Shown here one piece after another: positions 55,153 through 64,000 of a stretch of DNA of 64,000 bases (the stretch's first letter is position 1; each line of letters opens with the position of its first letter). Under the pieces are notes generated by a model. That model searched no databases. It worked only from the letters and a program-made list of their open reading frames with translations, and was not told the DNA's origin. A program made the translations under genes and the position numbers. Source of the DNA: Moritella viscosa (GTDB taxonomy: Bacteria; Pseudomonadota; Gammaproteobacteria; Enterobacterales; Moritellaceae); contig LN554852.1 in NCBI GenBank assembly GCA_000953735.1, positions 2,739,846 to 2,803,845 on the forward strand, given 5' to 3'.

Positions 55153-56343
55153 ATGACAGCTCAAATTATCCTTGCTAAAGGCAAAGAAAAAGCACTTAAA
55201 CGTAGACACCCGTGGATTTTCTCTGGCGCAGTTTCAAAAGTAAAAGGCGAAACAGCAGCTGGTGACACAGTTGATATCATGAGTGCGGGTGGTGAATGGC
55301 TAGCATCTGGCAGCTACTCTCCAGAATCTCAAATTCGTGTACGAGTGTGGCATTACGACCGTGGCGTAGAAATCGATCAAGCATTCTTTGAAAAGCGCAT
55401 CAAACAAGCACAATCACTACGTGATGAATTAATCGAAGAAAAAGGTCTAACTGGCTACCGTTTAATCGCAGCTGAATCTGATAGCCTGCCAGGTATAACG
55501 ATCGATCGTTATAACGATTTCTTGGTATGTCAGTTATTATCAGCGGGTGCAGATTTTCACCGTAACACACTTGTTGCAGCATTAAGTGTTCTTTACCCAG
55601 AATGCAGCATCTACGAACGTTCAGATGTAGCCGTGCGTAAAAAAGAAGGCTTAGAACTTGTACAAGGTGTTCTTAAAGGTGAAGAGCCACCAGAAGTAGT
55701 TGTCATCGAAGAAAATGGCGTTAAAATTGAGGTCGATATTAAAGGTGGCCACAAAACTGGTTTCTACCTTGATCAACGTGATAACCGTCAAGCTGCTGCA
55801 AAATATGCAAAAGGCAAAGACGTACTTAACTGCTTCTCTTACACAGGTGGTTTTGGTGTTTACGCACTACAAGCTGGCGCAAAATCAATCACTAATGTTG
55901 ATTTATCGCAACCTGCGCTGGACATTGCAAAACGCAATATGGAACACAACGAGTTAGATCTTTCAAAAGCAGAATTCGAACGTGCTGACGTATTCAAACT
56001 ACTACGTAGATACCGTGAAGAAGGCCGTACATTTGATACCATTATTCTTGACCCACCTAAATTTGCAGAAAACAAAGCGCAAATGAAAGGTGCTTGTCGT
56101 GGTTATAAAGACATCAACTTTGTGGCAATGCAAGTACTTAAGCCAGGTGGCACGCTGTTAACATTCTCATGTTCAGGTCTTATGGAAGATGGTTTATTCC
56201 AGAAAATTGTTGCGGATGCAGCACTGGATGCTGGTCGAGATGCTTATATCATTGAGCGTTTATCACAAGCAGGTGATCACCCAACGGCTAGCTTCTATCC
56301 AGAAGGTTATTATCTAAACGGTTTAGTACTAAAAGTTTTATAA
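55153..56343 (+). CDS. rlmI: 23S rRNA m5C1962 methyltransferase
   Basis: 396 residues (E. coli RlmI 396). It has an N-terminal PUA domain ([20 protein letters not shown]), then EEDD-type linker, and a Rossmann methyltransferase with [20 protein letters not shown] (SAM site, about 222), [12 protein letters not shown] and the catalytic Cys region [13 protein letters not shown] (about 345). It methylates cytosine-1962 of 23S rRNA. It follows metG across a terminator and precedes cdd across another. Confidence 0.92.
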   Translation: MTAQIILAKGKEKALKRRHPWIFSGAVSKVKGETAAGDTVDIMSAGGEWLASGSYSPESQIRVRVWHYDRGVEIDQAFFEKRIKQAQSLRDELIEEKGLTGYRLIAAESDSLPGITIDRYNDFLVCQLLSAGADFHRNTLVAALSVLYPECSIYERSDVAVRKKEGLELVQGVLKGEEPPEVVVIEENGVKIEVDIKGGHKTGFYLDQRDNRQAAAKYAKGKDVLNCFSYTGGFGVYALQAGAKSITNVDLSQPALDIAKRNMEHNELDLSKAEFERADVFKLLRRYREEGRTFDTIILDPPKFAENKAQMKGACRGYKDINFVAMQVLKPGGTLLTFSCSGLMEDGLFQKIVADAALDAGRDAYIIERLSQAGDHPTASFYPEGYYLNGLVLKVL

Positions 56344-56382
56344 TTTAGAGCTTTAACCTTGTAATAAATTGGATTTAGTTGC

Positions 56383-56430
56383 AAAGTGGCACACAGATAG
56401 AATTTAATTCTCTATTCAGTGCCACTTTTT
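56383..56430 (+). terminator. Terminator of rlmI
   Basis: AAAGTGGCAC (56383-56392) pairs perfectly with GTGCCACTTT (56419-56428), followed by T, around a 26-nt loop. Confidence 0.8.
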
Positions 56431-56446
56431 AATAAGGCCAATTTTT

Positions 56447-57355
56447 ATGAAAAACAATCTTCAAACAGCACTTTCTAGTTTACCTAAATCACTTCAAAGC
56501 CATATTCTACCTATAATCTCTAAACCTGATTTTAAAGGTGTCATTAGCGCTGACGATGTCGACTTATTACAACTGCACTCCGCACTTGAAACGCCTGAAT
56601 TATTATTCAGTTTATTGCCCCTCGCTGCAGCCTATTCTGTTGCACCGATCTCTGAGTTTAATGTCGGCGCAATTGCACGAGCAGGAGCTGGTAATCTCTA
56701 TTTCGGTGCTAACTATGAATTTACGAATCAAGCATTATTCAACAGTGTTCATGCTGAACAAGCCGCTATCAATAATGTATTTAGTCACCATGAAACAGAA
56801 ATTTTAGATATTACAATTACCGCAAGCCCCTGTGGTCACTGCCGCCAGTTTATGAATGAATTAAGCTGCGCAAACAAATTGATTGTGAACCTTGAAGCCA
56901 GCGGTAGCAAACCACTGTCAGTCCTATTACCCGATTCATTTGGCCCAAGTGACTTAGGTGTAACCTCTCCCCTTCTTACTGCAGAAGCGGTATCACTTTC
57001 ATTTAATAGCAACTCAGCAGTTAATGATAGTCATTCAACGCTTGCTAATGTGGCTCTACAGGCCGCAAATACGAGCTATGCACCTTACAGCCATTGCCAT
57101 GCAGGCATTGCATTAAAAACGACGAATGGGACAGTGATTAGTGGCCGTTATATTGAAAATGCGGCATTTAATCCATCTTTATCGCCACTGCAATCAGTAT
57201 TAATTAATTTGAATTTAGCGGGATATGAATTGGCAGATATAGAAGCGATGATATTAGTTGAAGAAATAGGGACTAAGATGAGTCATGCACAAGCAACACA
57301 AGTGTTAGTATCTGAACTAGGTGTTGTGAATTATCAATCTTTATTCGCAAACTAA
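56447..57355 (+). CDS. cdd: Cytidine deaminase
   Basis: 302 residues (E. coli Cdd 294), the dimeric two-domain form. The catalytic domain has VHAEQAAINN with the zinc-binding His and the proton-shuttle Glu (about 103-105) and SPCGHCRQFMNEL with the two zinc Cys (about 128-131). The second, degenerate domain includes YAPYSHCHAGIAL. It deaminates cytidine and deoxycytidine. It has its own terminator. Confidence 0.95.
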   Translation: MKNNLQTALSSLPKSLQSHILPIISKPDFKGVISADDVDLLQLHSALETPELLFSLLPLAAAYSVAPISEFNVGAIARAGAGNLYFGANYEFTNQALFNSVHAEQAAINNVFSHHETEILDITITASPCGHCRQFMNELSCANKLIVNLEASGSKPLSVLLPDSFGPSDLGVTSPLLTAEAVSLSFNSNSAVNDSHSTLANVALQAANTSYAPYSHCHAGIALKTTNGTVISGRYIENAAFNPSLSPLQSVLINLNLAGYELADIEAMILVEEIGTKMSHAQATQVLVSELGVVNYQSLFAN

Positions 57356-57361
57356 ACAATA

Positions 57362-57404
57362 AACGAAAACATCAACTATCCAAGTGATACTTGATGTTTT
57401 CGTT
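57362..57404. terminator. Terminator between cdd and the oxygenase gene
   Basis: AACGAAAACATCAA (57362-57375) pairs perfectly with TTGATGTTTTCGTT (57391-57404). It lies between convergent genes and can serve both. Confidence 0.82.
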
Positions 57405-57426
57405 ATTACATACTTAAAGTAGAATA

Positions 57427-58266
57427 TTAAAGAACACCCAACTCACGCAATCTTTCAGTTAAATACTCATCTGCAGTATAACGGTCTGATAATACAACCT
57501 CTGCATTAGGATGTAAAAATAGCGGTAACGAAACGCGCGCTTTAGTCATATCAGCGCCTTCAGGGTTAATCACGCGGTGCGTTGTTGATGGGAAGTAACC
57601 ACCAGATGCTTCTTGCAGCATATCACCAATGTTAATTATAATGTTACCAAAATCACTTGGTACATCTAACCATGTACCATCTTGTTTCAGTACTTGTAAA
57701 CCTGGCTCATTAGCAGCAGGTAACACAGTTAGCATGTTAATGTCTTCATGCGCGGCAGCACGAATAGCACCAACTTCTTCATTACCTGTCATTGGAGGAT
57801 AATGTAATACACGTAGTAATGTACGTGTACTTTCTTCAACCATCTTTGACAATGGCATGCTGTATTTTGCAGATACTTCAGCTGGTGAAAATTTTTCAAC
57901 CCAGTCAAGTAGCTCAGCAGCAAGTGCATTTGCTTGCTCGTAATACGCTAGAATATTTTCTTTTAATGACTCAGGAATACGACCCCAAGTATATACATGG
58001 AAATACTCTTTAATATCTTTAACACTGTGGCCTTTTGCTGTTTCAGAAACCGTTGCAGGAAAAAAACCATCTTGCGTTTCAGGTTTAAACAAAAAATCGT
58101 GCTTTTCTTCAGTTTCAAAGAATGCTTGCCATTCAGTGTAAATAGCTTGGACTAATGCCGGATTAATAGGGTGATTAGTTAATACACCAAAGCCTGTTTC
58201 ACGAAGTGATTTTACAAACGCTTCGCCGCAGTTCTCTGCATGGTAATCAATTGCTGCTAATGCCAT
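57427..58266 (-). CDS. 2-oxoglutarate/Fe(II)-dependent oxygenase (isopenicillin N synthase-like)
   Basis: 279 residues. The N-terminal DIOX-N-like part (GFGVLTNHPINPALVQAIY) is followed by the double-stranded beta helix with iron ligands in AAHEDINMLTVLP (H-x-D, about 168-170) and the distal His in TTHRVINPEG (about 227), and the 2OG-binding Arg in KARVSLPLF (R-x-S). It could act on an amino acid, a small metabolite or a secondary product; nothing nearby indicates which. A bacterial homologue of this type is common in this order. Confidence 0.85.
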   Translation of the reverse strand: MALAAIDYHAENCGEAFVKSLRETGFGVLTNHPINPALVQAIYTEWQAFFETEEKHDFLFKPETQDGFFPATVSETAKGHSVKDIKEYFHVYTWGRIPESLKENILAYYEQANALAAELLDWVEKFSPAEVSAKYSMPLSKMVEESTRTLLRVLHYPPMTGNEEVGAIRAAAHEDINMLTVLPAANEPGLQVLKQDGTWLDVPSDFGNIIINIGDMLQEASGGYFPSTTHRVINPEGADMTKARVSLPLFLHPNAEVVLSDRYTADEYLTERLRELGVL

Positions 58267-58430
58267 TTTATATACTTCTCTGTCTAATATTGCTGGAGAT
58301 AATAAAATTCATTAAACATAATGTCTACTGTTATAAAACAATTTTGCCACACAAATAGCCAACAACCATCATACGTAATTACTGGCGCTCACAAACAATA
58401 CAATATAGTTTTGAATGAAAGGTAATATAA

Positions 58431-58458
58431 AAAAGGGCTACATAAATGTAGCCCTTTT
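58431..58458 (-). terminator. Terminator of the DsbA-like gene
   Basis: AAAAGGGCTACA (58431-58442) pairs with TGTAGCCCTTTT (58447-58458) around a 4-nt loop. Good in both directions; it lies 35 bp after the DsbA-like stop. Confidence 0.85.
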
Positions 58459-58492
58459 AGTGGTTATTACTATGATAATGATTTATTTAATA

Positions 58493-59164
58493 CTATTGAG
58501 TTAAACCATTTAAATAAGTAATAGTCGCTGCCAAATCTTCTAATGTTTTATGTGCACCCGAATTAACTAAGTACTTACCTTTGACTAAGAAAACAGGTAC
58601 AGATGCGATATTAGCGTTAGTCACAATTTCTTCTGCTTTAACCATTTTCTGATATACAGCTTCATGTTCAGCTTCGCTGAAATCGATTGGGCTCTTCATA
58701 TTGTATTTTTCAAATATTGCAATCATCTGTGCTTTTTTTTGTGCTGGCGTTATTACTTCTGCAGCTTCTTTTTTAACGTCTTCTCCACCATGCCCATGAT
58801 CATCACTACCGTTTTGTGTGTAGGCAAATAGTTCTGCCATCATCTCTGAACTCGGTTTACCACCATTTTGATTTGCTGCTGCATAATAAACATAAGCCGA
58901 ACGTTGTGCACTTTCATTAAATGTTACATGGGTTTTAGCTATATCTACTTTAGCCATACCTTCAATTGTAGGAATCAATGATTCCATATTCCGGCAATTT
59001 CCACATGCAAGAGAGAATATTTCTACAACATCAGGTATATCAGACATTGCTGTTGAAATGATTGAATATTCTTTTCCTTCTTTAGGGCCATTATCTTCGC
59101 TGCAACCAGCAAGGGCAAAAAAAGAAACAAAAACGAATAATAACGGCTTAAAGATAGATTTCAT
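58493..59164 (-). CDS. DsbA-like thioredoxin-fold lipoprotein
   Basis: 223 residues. N-terminal lipoprotein signal: MKSIFKPLLFVFVSFFALAGC, lipobox LAGC, then an acidic +2/+3 region (SED). Thioredoxin-fold with active site SLACGNCRNMES (C-x-x-C as CGNC, about residues 53-56) and cis-proline loop IASVPVFLV (about 195). The insert of helices contains a His/Gly/Asp-rich segment (GSDDHGHGGEDVKK). DsbA proteins of this group usually have CPHC and are soluble periplasmic; here the motif and the lipid anchor differ. Probable periplasmic thiol oxidoreductase; redox direction not known. Confidence 0.82.
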   Translation of the reverse strand: MKSIFKPLLFVFVSFFALAGCSEDNGPKEGKEYSIISTAMSDIPDVVEIFSLACGNCRNMESLIPTIEGMAKVDIAKTHVTFNESAQRSAYVYYAAANQNGGKPSSEMMAELFAYTQNGSDDHGHGGEDVKKEAAEVITPAQKKAQMIAIFEKYNMKSPIDFSEAEHEAVYQKMVKAEEIVTNANIASVPVFLVKGKYLVNSGAHKTLEDLAATITYLNGLTQ

Positions 59165-59583
59165 AATAAATAGAGGACCATAAGTTGGAAAGCTCGAGAG
59201 AATATAATGTATTGTATTGTCGATAGTGTCGAATAATATTACCTTGGTTTACTTTCACCATGATATAGATCAATTAAGTCGCGCCATAACAACTATCATC
59301 GAATTTTCATTCAAATATTGAAATCTAAAACACCAAGATAAATAAGCTCATAACACTACTACCTACTAATTTCCTAGTCATTAAGCAATGAAAATAACTA
59401 CAATCACAAAATTAATAGGTAGCTGGCCACAATTAAAGTGATCTAGATGCAGATTATAATATAAAGAAATATACAATAAAGAACCATATGGATATTATCC
59501 TGCGGGCGATGCCGACAGGTACCGAATCTACCACTCTCGACTTCTACTATCAATTAATACCGTTATGTAAGGATTAAGTTAAC
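59165..59583. other. Intergenic region upstream of the first chemoreceptor
   Basis: 419 bp, no gene seen. AAGGATT precedes the GTG start. GCCGACAG (59511-59518) matches six of eight positions of a sigma-28 -10 box, without a -35 at the right distance. Confidence 0.4.
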
Positions 59584-61497
59584 GTGAATTTTTTATCCAG
59601 TTTTAAAGGCCGTATCATTACAGTAGTAATATTACTCGTTATTTCCTCACTCGTGATATCGAGTTTTATTTCTTACCGACAATTATCTACTTCTATCGTA
59701 GGCAATATTGATAAATATTCGCAACTACAAGTCGATAGTACTGCCAATAAAATTAATAGTTGGTTTCAAAATATCAAAAAAGGTTTAGCTGCAACAGCGC
59801 CTGATTTTGCAATCCCTCGTGATGATGAACAATTATTACTCATGGTGAAACAAGTATTTCTCGCTACCGACGCAAATGATATTTTGGCTGCTTATGAAGA
59901 CGGTAAAGCAATTACAGCGATAGACGGCAAGCTAAGTTTAGAAAGCTATGATCCACGTACTCGCGACTGGTATAAAGACGCAAAACAAAAAGGCTCAACA
60001 ATCATTACCGGTATTTACAGTGATGCTACAACGGGCGGATTAATGATAAGTATTGCTGAACCCTTCTATTATAATGGTCAATTTTCAGGGGCATTATTAG
60101 CTGATATTCGCTTAGAAACAGTAAGTAACTTTATTAAAAATTCATCATTTGCAGATACCACGCTTAATTTATATGACATGACAGGCATGACCATCGCGTC
60201 AACAGATGATAGTCAAATCGTAGGTAAGCCGATGGACTCAGCTAATGCTACATTGACACGACTTAAAGACATGATCTCAAGTAACGAAGAAGGTACTTTC
60301 GAATTTAGCCAAGATAAGAAAACAACGCTTGCGTATTTCACAACATTAAACCTTAATGATACTATTTCTTGGAAAGTAGCTATCACAGTAGACAAATCTT
60401 CTCACTTTATCGAGATTGAAGAGGGTTTAAACAGCGCACTTATCACTGGATTCATCCTCGTGATTATGGCATCTATTATTAGCTTATTATCCTTAAACCG
60501 TTTATATCGCCCTATCCTCACACTAAAAGAAACAATTGTAGATCTTGCTAATGGCAATGCTGATTTAACCCGCCGTATCGATGTTCAAAGCAATGATGAC
60601 TTAGGCCAGATTGCAGACGCAGTGAATAAATTCACGCTTAATTTACAAAGCATGATGTTAGACATATCACAATCAACAACCTATATCTCAGACGGTATTG
60701 AAGCACTTCGTTCGCAGACAGTACACAATAATAATGTATTACTAGAGCATGCAGCTGAAACAGAACAGATTGTTGTTGCTATTACAGAGATGAGTTCTAC
60801 AGCAGATAGCGTTGCTCAAAGTGCTGCGCAATCGGCTACCTTCACACAAAAATCAACGGATGAAGCTAAACGTTCTAAAGAAGTGGTTAAAGGTGCGGTA
60901 TTTGGCGTTGCAGAACTCGTTACAGAAGTGGATAAGATGGCATTGAACATTCAAACCATGAACGAAGATACCAATAAAATTAATTCAGTATTAAGCGTCA
61001 TTGGAGAAATTGCAGACCAAACGAATTTACTCGCATTAAACGCCGCAATTGAAGCTGCTCGAGCAGGTGATCAAGGTCGTGGATTCGCCGTCGTCGCAGA
61101 TGAAGTGCGAACGTTAGCAGCCAGAACACAACAGAGTACTTCTGAAATTAACGATATGCTAACCCGATTACGTAGCGGTGCAGACTCTGTTGTGCAAGCA
61201 ATGAAAACCACAAAAACGAGCTGCGAACAAACAGCAGAAACAACTGAAAGTGTTAATGAAAGCCTAGATTCAATGACAGAATCAGTACTTCAAATAAACG
61301 ATCTTGGCATTCAAATAGCCACAGCGGCAGAAGAACAAAGTTCAGTAACTGAAGAAATTAATCGTAACATGACCACGATTCAGCATATGGTACAGCAATT
61401 AACAACTAACAGTGAAAAGACACTCAGTAGCACCCATAACTTAGCAAGTAGCAATGCACAGCTAATGGGTATTGTTAGCCAATTCAAACTTAAATAG
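59584..61497 (+). CDS. Methyl-accepting chemotaxis protein (dCache-HAMP-MA), copy 1
   Basis: 637 residues with a GTG start ([15 protein letters not shown]). TM1 at about 11-31; periplasmic double-Cache ligand domain (about 35-275; [17 protein letters not shown] is the typical Cache RxxxWY region); TM2 at about 282-302; HAMP (about 303-355); cytoplasmic MA domain with the hairpin tip [21 protein letters not shown] and [20 protein letters not shown]. It senses a small ligand in the periplasm and controls CheA. Its paralogue (61803-63716) is of identical length and nearly identical in the cytoplasmic half, but differs in the Cache domain, so the two receptors probably sense different ligands. 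Confidence 0.93.
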   Translation: MNFLSSFKGRIITVVILLVISSLVISSFISYRQLSTSIVGNIDKYSQLQVDSTANKINSWFQNIKKGLAATAPDFAIPRDDEQLLLMVKQVFLATDANDILAAYEDGKAITAIDGKLSLESYDPRTRDWYKDAKQKGSTIITGIYSDATTGGLMISIAEPFYYNGQFSGALLADIRLETVSNFIKNSSFADTTLNLYDMTGMTIASTDDSQIVGKPMDSANATLTRLKDMISSNEEGTFEFSQDKKTTLAYFTTLNLNDTISWKVAITVDKSSHFIEIEEGLNSALITGFILVIMASIISLLSLNRLYRPILTLKETIVDLANGNADLTRRIDVQSNDDLGQIADAVNKFTLNLQSMMLDISQSTTYISDGIEALRSQTVHNNNVLLEHAAETEQIVVAITEMSSTADSVAQSAAQSATFTQKSTDEAKRSKEVVKGAVFGVAELVTEVDKMALNIQTMNEDTNKINSVLSVIGEIADQTNLLALNAAIEAARAGDQGRGFAVVADEVRTLAARTQQSTSEINDMLTRLRSGADSVVQAMKTTKTSCEQTAETTESVNESLDSMTESVLQINDLGIQIATAAEEQSSVTEEINRNMTTIQHMVQQLTTNSEKTLSSTHNLASSNAQLMGIVSQFKLK

Positions 61498-61503
61498 TAT
61501 AAG

Positions 61504-61545
61504 TAATGCGTTGAACCTTATTCAACTTTGGAACAACGCATTAAT
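61504..61545 (+). terminator. Terminator-like hairpin after chemoreceptor 1
   Basis: TAATGCGTTG (61504-61513) pairs with CAACGCATTA (61534-61543). The T-tract is weak. Confidence 0.55.
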
Positions 61546-61802
61546 TCATTGTTAACGCCCGCTAAAACCTCACAAATATAACCACTCTAAGTCCCTCAAG
61601 ACTCAATCCAACCCAGCATATGCATTAATACTTAATGATTAGAGACACTAAAATTTAGTGACCAAGATCAACTATTGAGCATTAAAAATGCGATGTCTAT
61701 TTCCCCTGCCGATAAGCTAATAACAATGTAATTACGATAGTGTTGTCGCGTTATTATGCGTATTAACACTCCCGATACTAATGATTATAAGGATGTACCC
61801 AC
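61546..61802 (+). promoter_or_regulatory. Leader of chemoreceptor 2 with sigma-28-like -10
   Basis: GCCGATAA occurs exactly at 61708-61715, the consensus -10 of sigma-28 flagellar/chemotaxis promoters, about 90 bp before the start. No TAAA lies at the correct spacing upstream (the nearest is 6 bp too far), so this is only a candidate. AAGGA precedes the GTG start. Confidence 0.35.
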
Positions 61803-63716
61803 GTGAATTTCTTATCAAGTTTTAAAGGCCGGATAATTACAGTAATTTTGTTACTGCTTATTACAACGCTAGCAATATCAAACTTTCTTTCGTATCGCCA
61901 ACTCTCTTCGTTAATGAAAGAGAATATCGATAATTACTCAACTCTGAAAGTCAGCAGTACCTCTGAAAAAGTAAATGTTTGGTTTCAAACAATTAAGGAT
62001 GGTTTGATTGGTACCGCCCCCGATTTTTCTTTACCACGTGATGATGACCAGATTAATTTGATGGTGCAGCAAATTAATGCTTCAACGAAAGCAACGGATA
62101 TCCTAGTCGGTTTTGAAGATGGGCGATCTTATAGCGCGACTAGCGGCAGACATGATGCATCTGAATACGACCCTCGCGCACGAGGTTGGTATGAAGAGGC
62201 AAAACGTAAAGGCACAACGATTATTACACCTATGTACAAAGATGCATTTACAAAGAATTTATTAGTCAGTATTGCCGAACCATTTTACAGTAATGGTCAG
62301 CTACAAGGTGTACTACTTGCCGATATAGAACTTAATGTCTTAGAAGACATAGTTAAAGCATCTGCGTTTGATCATGCAACCACCAGTTTATTCGATGAAG
62401 TCGGTACTACGATTGCGTCTACGGATAAAATCGAAAACTCAGGTGAATCAAAGCTTGCTGATAACACTGCACTTACCCAATTACAGCAGCAAATGCTCGC
62501 AGAACAAAAAGGTAAACTAACTCATTCGGTTAATGGTAAAGAAAAAATTAGCTATTTTGAATCAGTTAAACTCGATAACCAATTAAGTTGGCATATATTA
62601 GTCACTCTGGACAAAGAAGCGCACCACGCCATCATTTCAGACAGCTTAGAAGATTCGCTTATCACTGCGATTATAATGACGCTTATTGTGACTTTGTTAA
62701 TATTCATTTGTCTGAATAAACTCTATCAACCAATCATCGCACTAAAATCGACGGTTCAAGACCTGGCGCAAGGTAATGGTGATTTAACCCAGCGACTTGA
62801 AGTAACAAGTAAAGATGATTTAGGGCAGATTGCTGAAGCGGTAAATACCTTTATTGCTAATCTCCAAACAATCATGTTAGAAATATCGCAATCAACAACA
62901 CATATTTCTAGCGGTATTGAGCAACTTAGATCCCATACAGAACACAATAATGCTGTATTAATTGACCACGCAAGTGAAACCGATCAGGTCGTTGTCGCAG
63001 TAACAGAAATGAGTTCGACCGCTGACAGTGTGGCTCAAAGTGCTGCGCAAAGTGCAACCTTCACACAAAAATCAACCGATGAGGCACACCAATCTAAAAC
63101 GGTCGTTCAAGGTGCAGTAAACGGGGTTGCAGACTTAGTAAATGAAGTTGAAGCAATGGCGTTAAACATTCAAACTATGAATGAAGATACTCACAAAATT
63201 AGCTCAGTATTAAGTGTGATTGGTGAAATTGCAGATCAAACTAACCTACTCGCGCTTAATGCAGCGATTGAAGCGGCGCGTGCAGGTGAACAAGGTCGAG
63301 GCTTCGCAGTGGTTGCAGATGAAGTTAGAACGCTAGCGGCAAGAACCCAGCAAAGTACCTCAGAGATTAATGAGATGCTAACTCGCTTACGCAATGGTGC
63401 TGATACCGTTGTAAAAGCCATGGACACAACAAAATTGAGTTGTCAGCAAACCGCAGATACAACAGCAAGTGTGAATGTAAGTCTTGATTCTATGACAAAT
63501 TCAGTGATGCAAATTAATGATCTCGGTATTCAAATTGCGACAGCTGCAGAAGAACAAAGCTCAGTAACAGAAGAGATTAACCGTAATATGACTATGATTC
63601 AAAATATGGTTTCTCAGTTAACCCAAAATGGTGAAAAAACCATGGACAGTACGCATACTCTAGCAAGCTCGAATGATCAACTTGTTGCCATTGTTGGACA
63701 GTTCAAGCTGCAATAA
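61803..63716 (+). CDS. Methyl-accepting chemotaxis protein (dCache-HAMP-MA), copy 2
   Basis: 637 residues with a GTG start ([15 protein letters not shown]), same architecture as copy 1: TM1, double-Cache periplasmic domain with EYDPRARGWYEEAKRKG, TM2 at about 282-302, HAMP, MA signalling tip [22 protein letters not shown]-terminal VGQFKLQ. No CheR/CheB tether (NWETF-like) ends the protein. The first ~15 residues and the MA region match copy 1 closely, while the ligand domain has diverged, as expected after duplication. The tail of a third copy starts 8 bp after its stop. Confidence 0.93.
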   Translation: MNFLSSFKGRIITVILLLLITTLAISNFLSYRQLSSLMKENIDNYSTLKVSSTSEKVNVWFQTIKDGLIGTAPDFSLPRDDDQINLMVQQINASTKATDILVGFEDGRSYSATSGRHDASEYDPRARGWYEEAKRKGTTIITPMYKDAFTKNLLVSIAEPFYSNGQLQGVLLADIELNVLEDIVKASAFDHATTSLFDEVGTTIASTDKIENSGESKLADNTALTQLQQQMLAEQKGKLTHSVNGKEKISYFESVKLDNQLSWHILVTLDKEAHHAIISDSLEDSLITAIIMTLIVTLLIFICLNKLYQPIIALKSTVQDLAQGNGDLTQRLEVTSKDDLGQIAEAVNTFIANLQTIMLEISQSTTHISSGIEQLRSHTEHNNAVLIDHASETDQVVVAVTEMSSTADSVAQSAAQSATFTQKSTDEAHQSKTVVQGAVNGVADLVNEVEAMALNIQTMNEDTHKISSVLSVIGEIADQTNLLALNAAIEAARAGEQGRGFAVVADEVRTLAARTQQSTSEINEMLTRLRNGADTVVKAMDTTKLSCQQTADTTASVNVSLDSMTNSVMQINDLGIQIATAAEEQSSVTEEINRNMTMIQNMVSQLTQNGEKTMDSTHTLASSNDQLVAIVGQFKLQ

Positions 63717-63724
63717 TTTAAAAG

Positions 63725-63835
63725 GAAGAAATCAACCGTAACATGACGATGATCCAAAACATGGGCGACACACGTAATCTAGCTAATTGTAATGAACAAT
63801 TATTGGCTATTGTAGGTCAATTCAAACTAAAGTAA
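63725..63835 (+). pseudogene. C-terminal tail of a third chemoreceptor gene
   Basis: Starting 8 bp after copy 2, the frame reads [13 protein letters not shown], then GDTRNLANCNEQLLAIVGQFKLK, then TAA. It matches the last ~50 residues of the two intact MCPs with about 16 residues deleted in the middle (after IQNM) and no start of its own. It is the scar of a third tandem copy lost by recombination. Confidence 0.85.
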
Positions 63836-63852
63836 TCACAAGATAAAATATT

Positions 63853-63885
63853 AAACGTTGTGGTATTTCATAGCCACAACGTTTT
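63853..63885 (+). terminator. Terminator of the chemoreceptor cluster
   Basis: AAACGTTGTGG (63853-63863) pairs with CCACAACGTTTT (63874-63885) around a 10-nt loop, with a terminal T-run. Confidence 0.8.
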
Positions 63886-64000
63886 CAATATCATCATAAT
63901 CAAGAACTTCCCACCAAACTAACATTGCATAATCTTACAAAACCCTACCGAAACCCTCATGTGAATGATAAGATGTTCAAAAAACTGCCATAATCTGAAT

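Noticed and set aside
1-64000. tRNA, rRNA, CRISPR array or prophage
   Set aside because: None could be supported by eye on either strand.

Overview
The window is chromosomal DNA of a marine, facultatively anaerobic gammaproteobacterium. Gene content and gene order (ycjX-ycjF, nirBDC, a four-gene glycogen operon, divergent mrp/metG next to udk and dcd, sbcB, asmA, a Tus homologue, chemoreceptors) fit a Moritella-like member of the Vibrionales/Alteromonadales. This is inference from protein resemblance and moderate-to-low GC; no rRNA or tRNA gene is present to settle it.

Layout. 1-3.4 kb: the start of ldhA (cut by the window edge), a small DUF2956-type protein, an NAD-dependent epimerase and an AraC/GyrI-like regulator whose end is broken by a 4-bp duplication. 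3.5-9.5 kb: ycjX-ycjF, an YdjM-type membrane protein, rhlE and an outer-membrane barrel. 9.7-13.5 kb: nirB-nirD-nirC with an FNR-like box. 13.7-16.6 kb: a large Cache-GAF-HD-GYP signalling protein split in two exactly at a run of nine G, with a decayed paralogue fragment upstream. 17.1-25.4 kb: a glycogen operon (stand-alone CBM48 protein, glgB, glgP, glgC, glgA). 25.7-30.7 kb is accessory: a secreted protein behind a Fur-box promoter, VOC and tautomerase genes, a VOC fragment, a LysE exporter, a group II intron with a nonsense codon in its maturase, and a frameshifted acetyltransferase. 30.8-35.2 kb: a large haem oxidoreductase with glucan-binding-like domains, divergent from tus; the shared intergenic region carries two different helically phased repeat arrays. 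35.2-43.9 kb: TM2 and CBS proteins, a Bcr-type exporter with a divergent MarR regulator and paired operators, a Gfo/Idh/MocA oxidoreductase, tapT and three poorly characterised proteins. 44.4-58.3 kb is largely housekeeping: sbcB, asmA, yjiH, dcd, udk, mrp, metG, rlmI, cdd and a 2OG-Fe(II) oxygenase, with a MITE between dcd and udk. 58.5-64 kb: a DsbA-like lipoprotein and two tandem chemoreceptors followed by the tail of a third.

How genes work together: nirBDC imports nitrite and reduces it to ammonium; ldhA is the fermentative lactate branch; glgC-glgA-glgB make glycogen and glgP degrades it; dcd, udk and cdd belong to pyrimidine salvage. I found no CRISPR array, prophage or complete defence island. 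The strongest leads are the poly-G switch in the HD-GYP protein, the phased GATC array before tus, the Fur-box secreted protein and the haem oxidoreductase/glucan-binding fusion. Several broken genes (AraC, maturase, acetyltransferase, VOC fragment, MCP tail, HD-GYP remnant) show active local decay and duplication.
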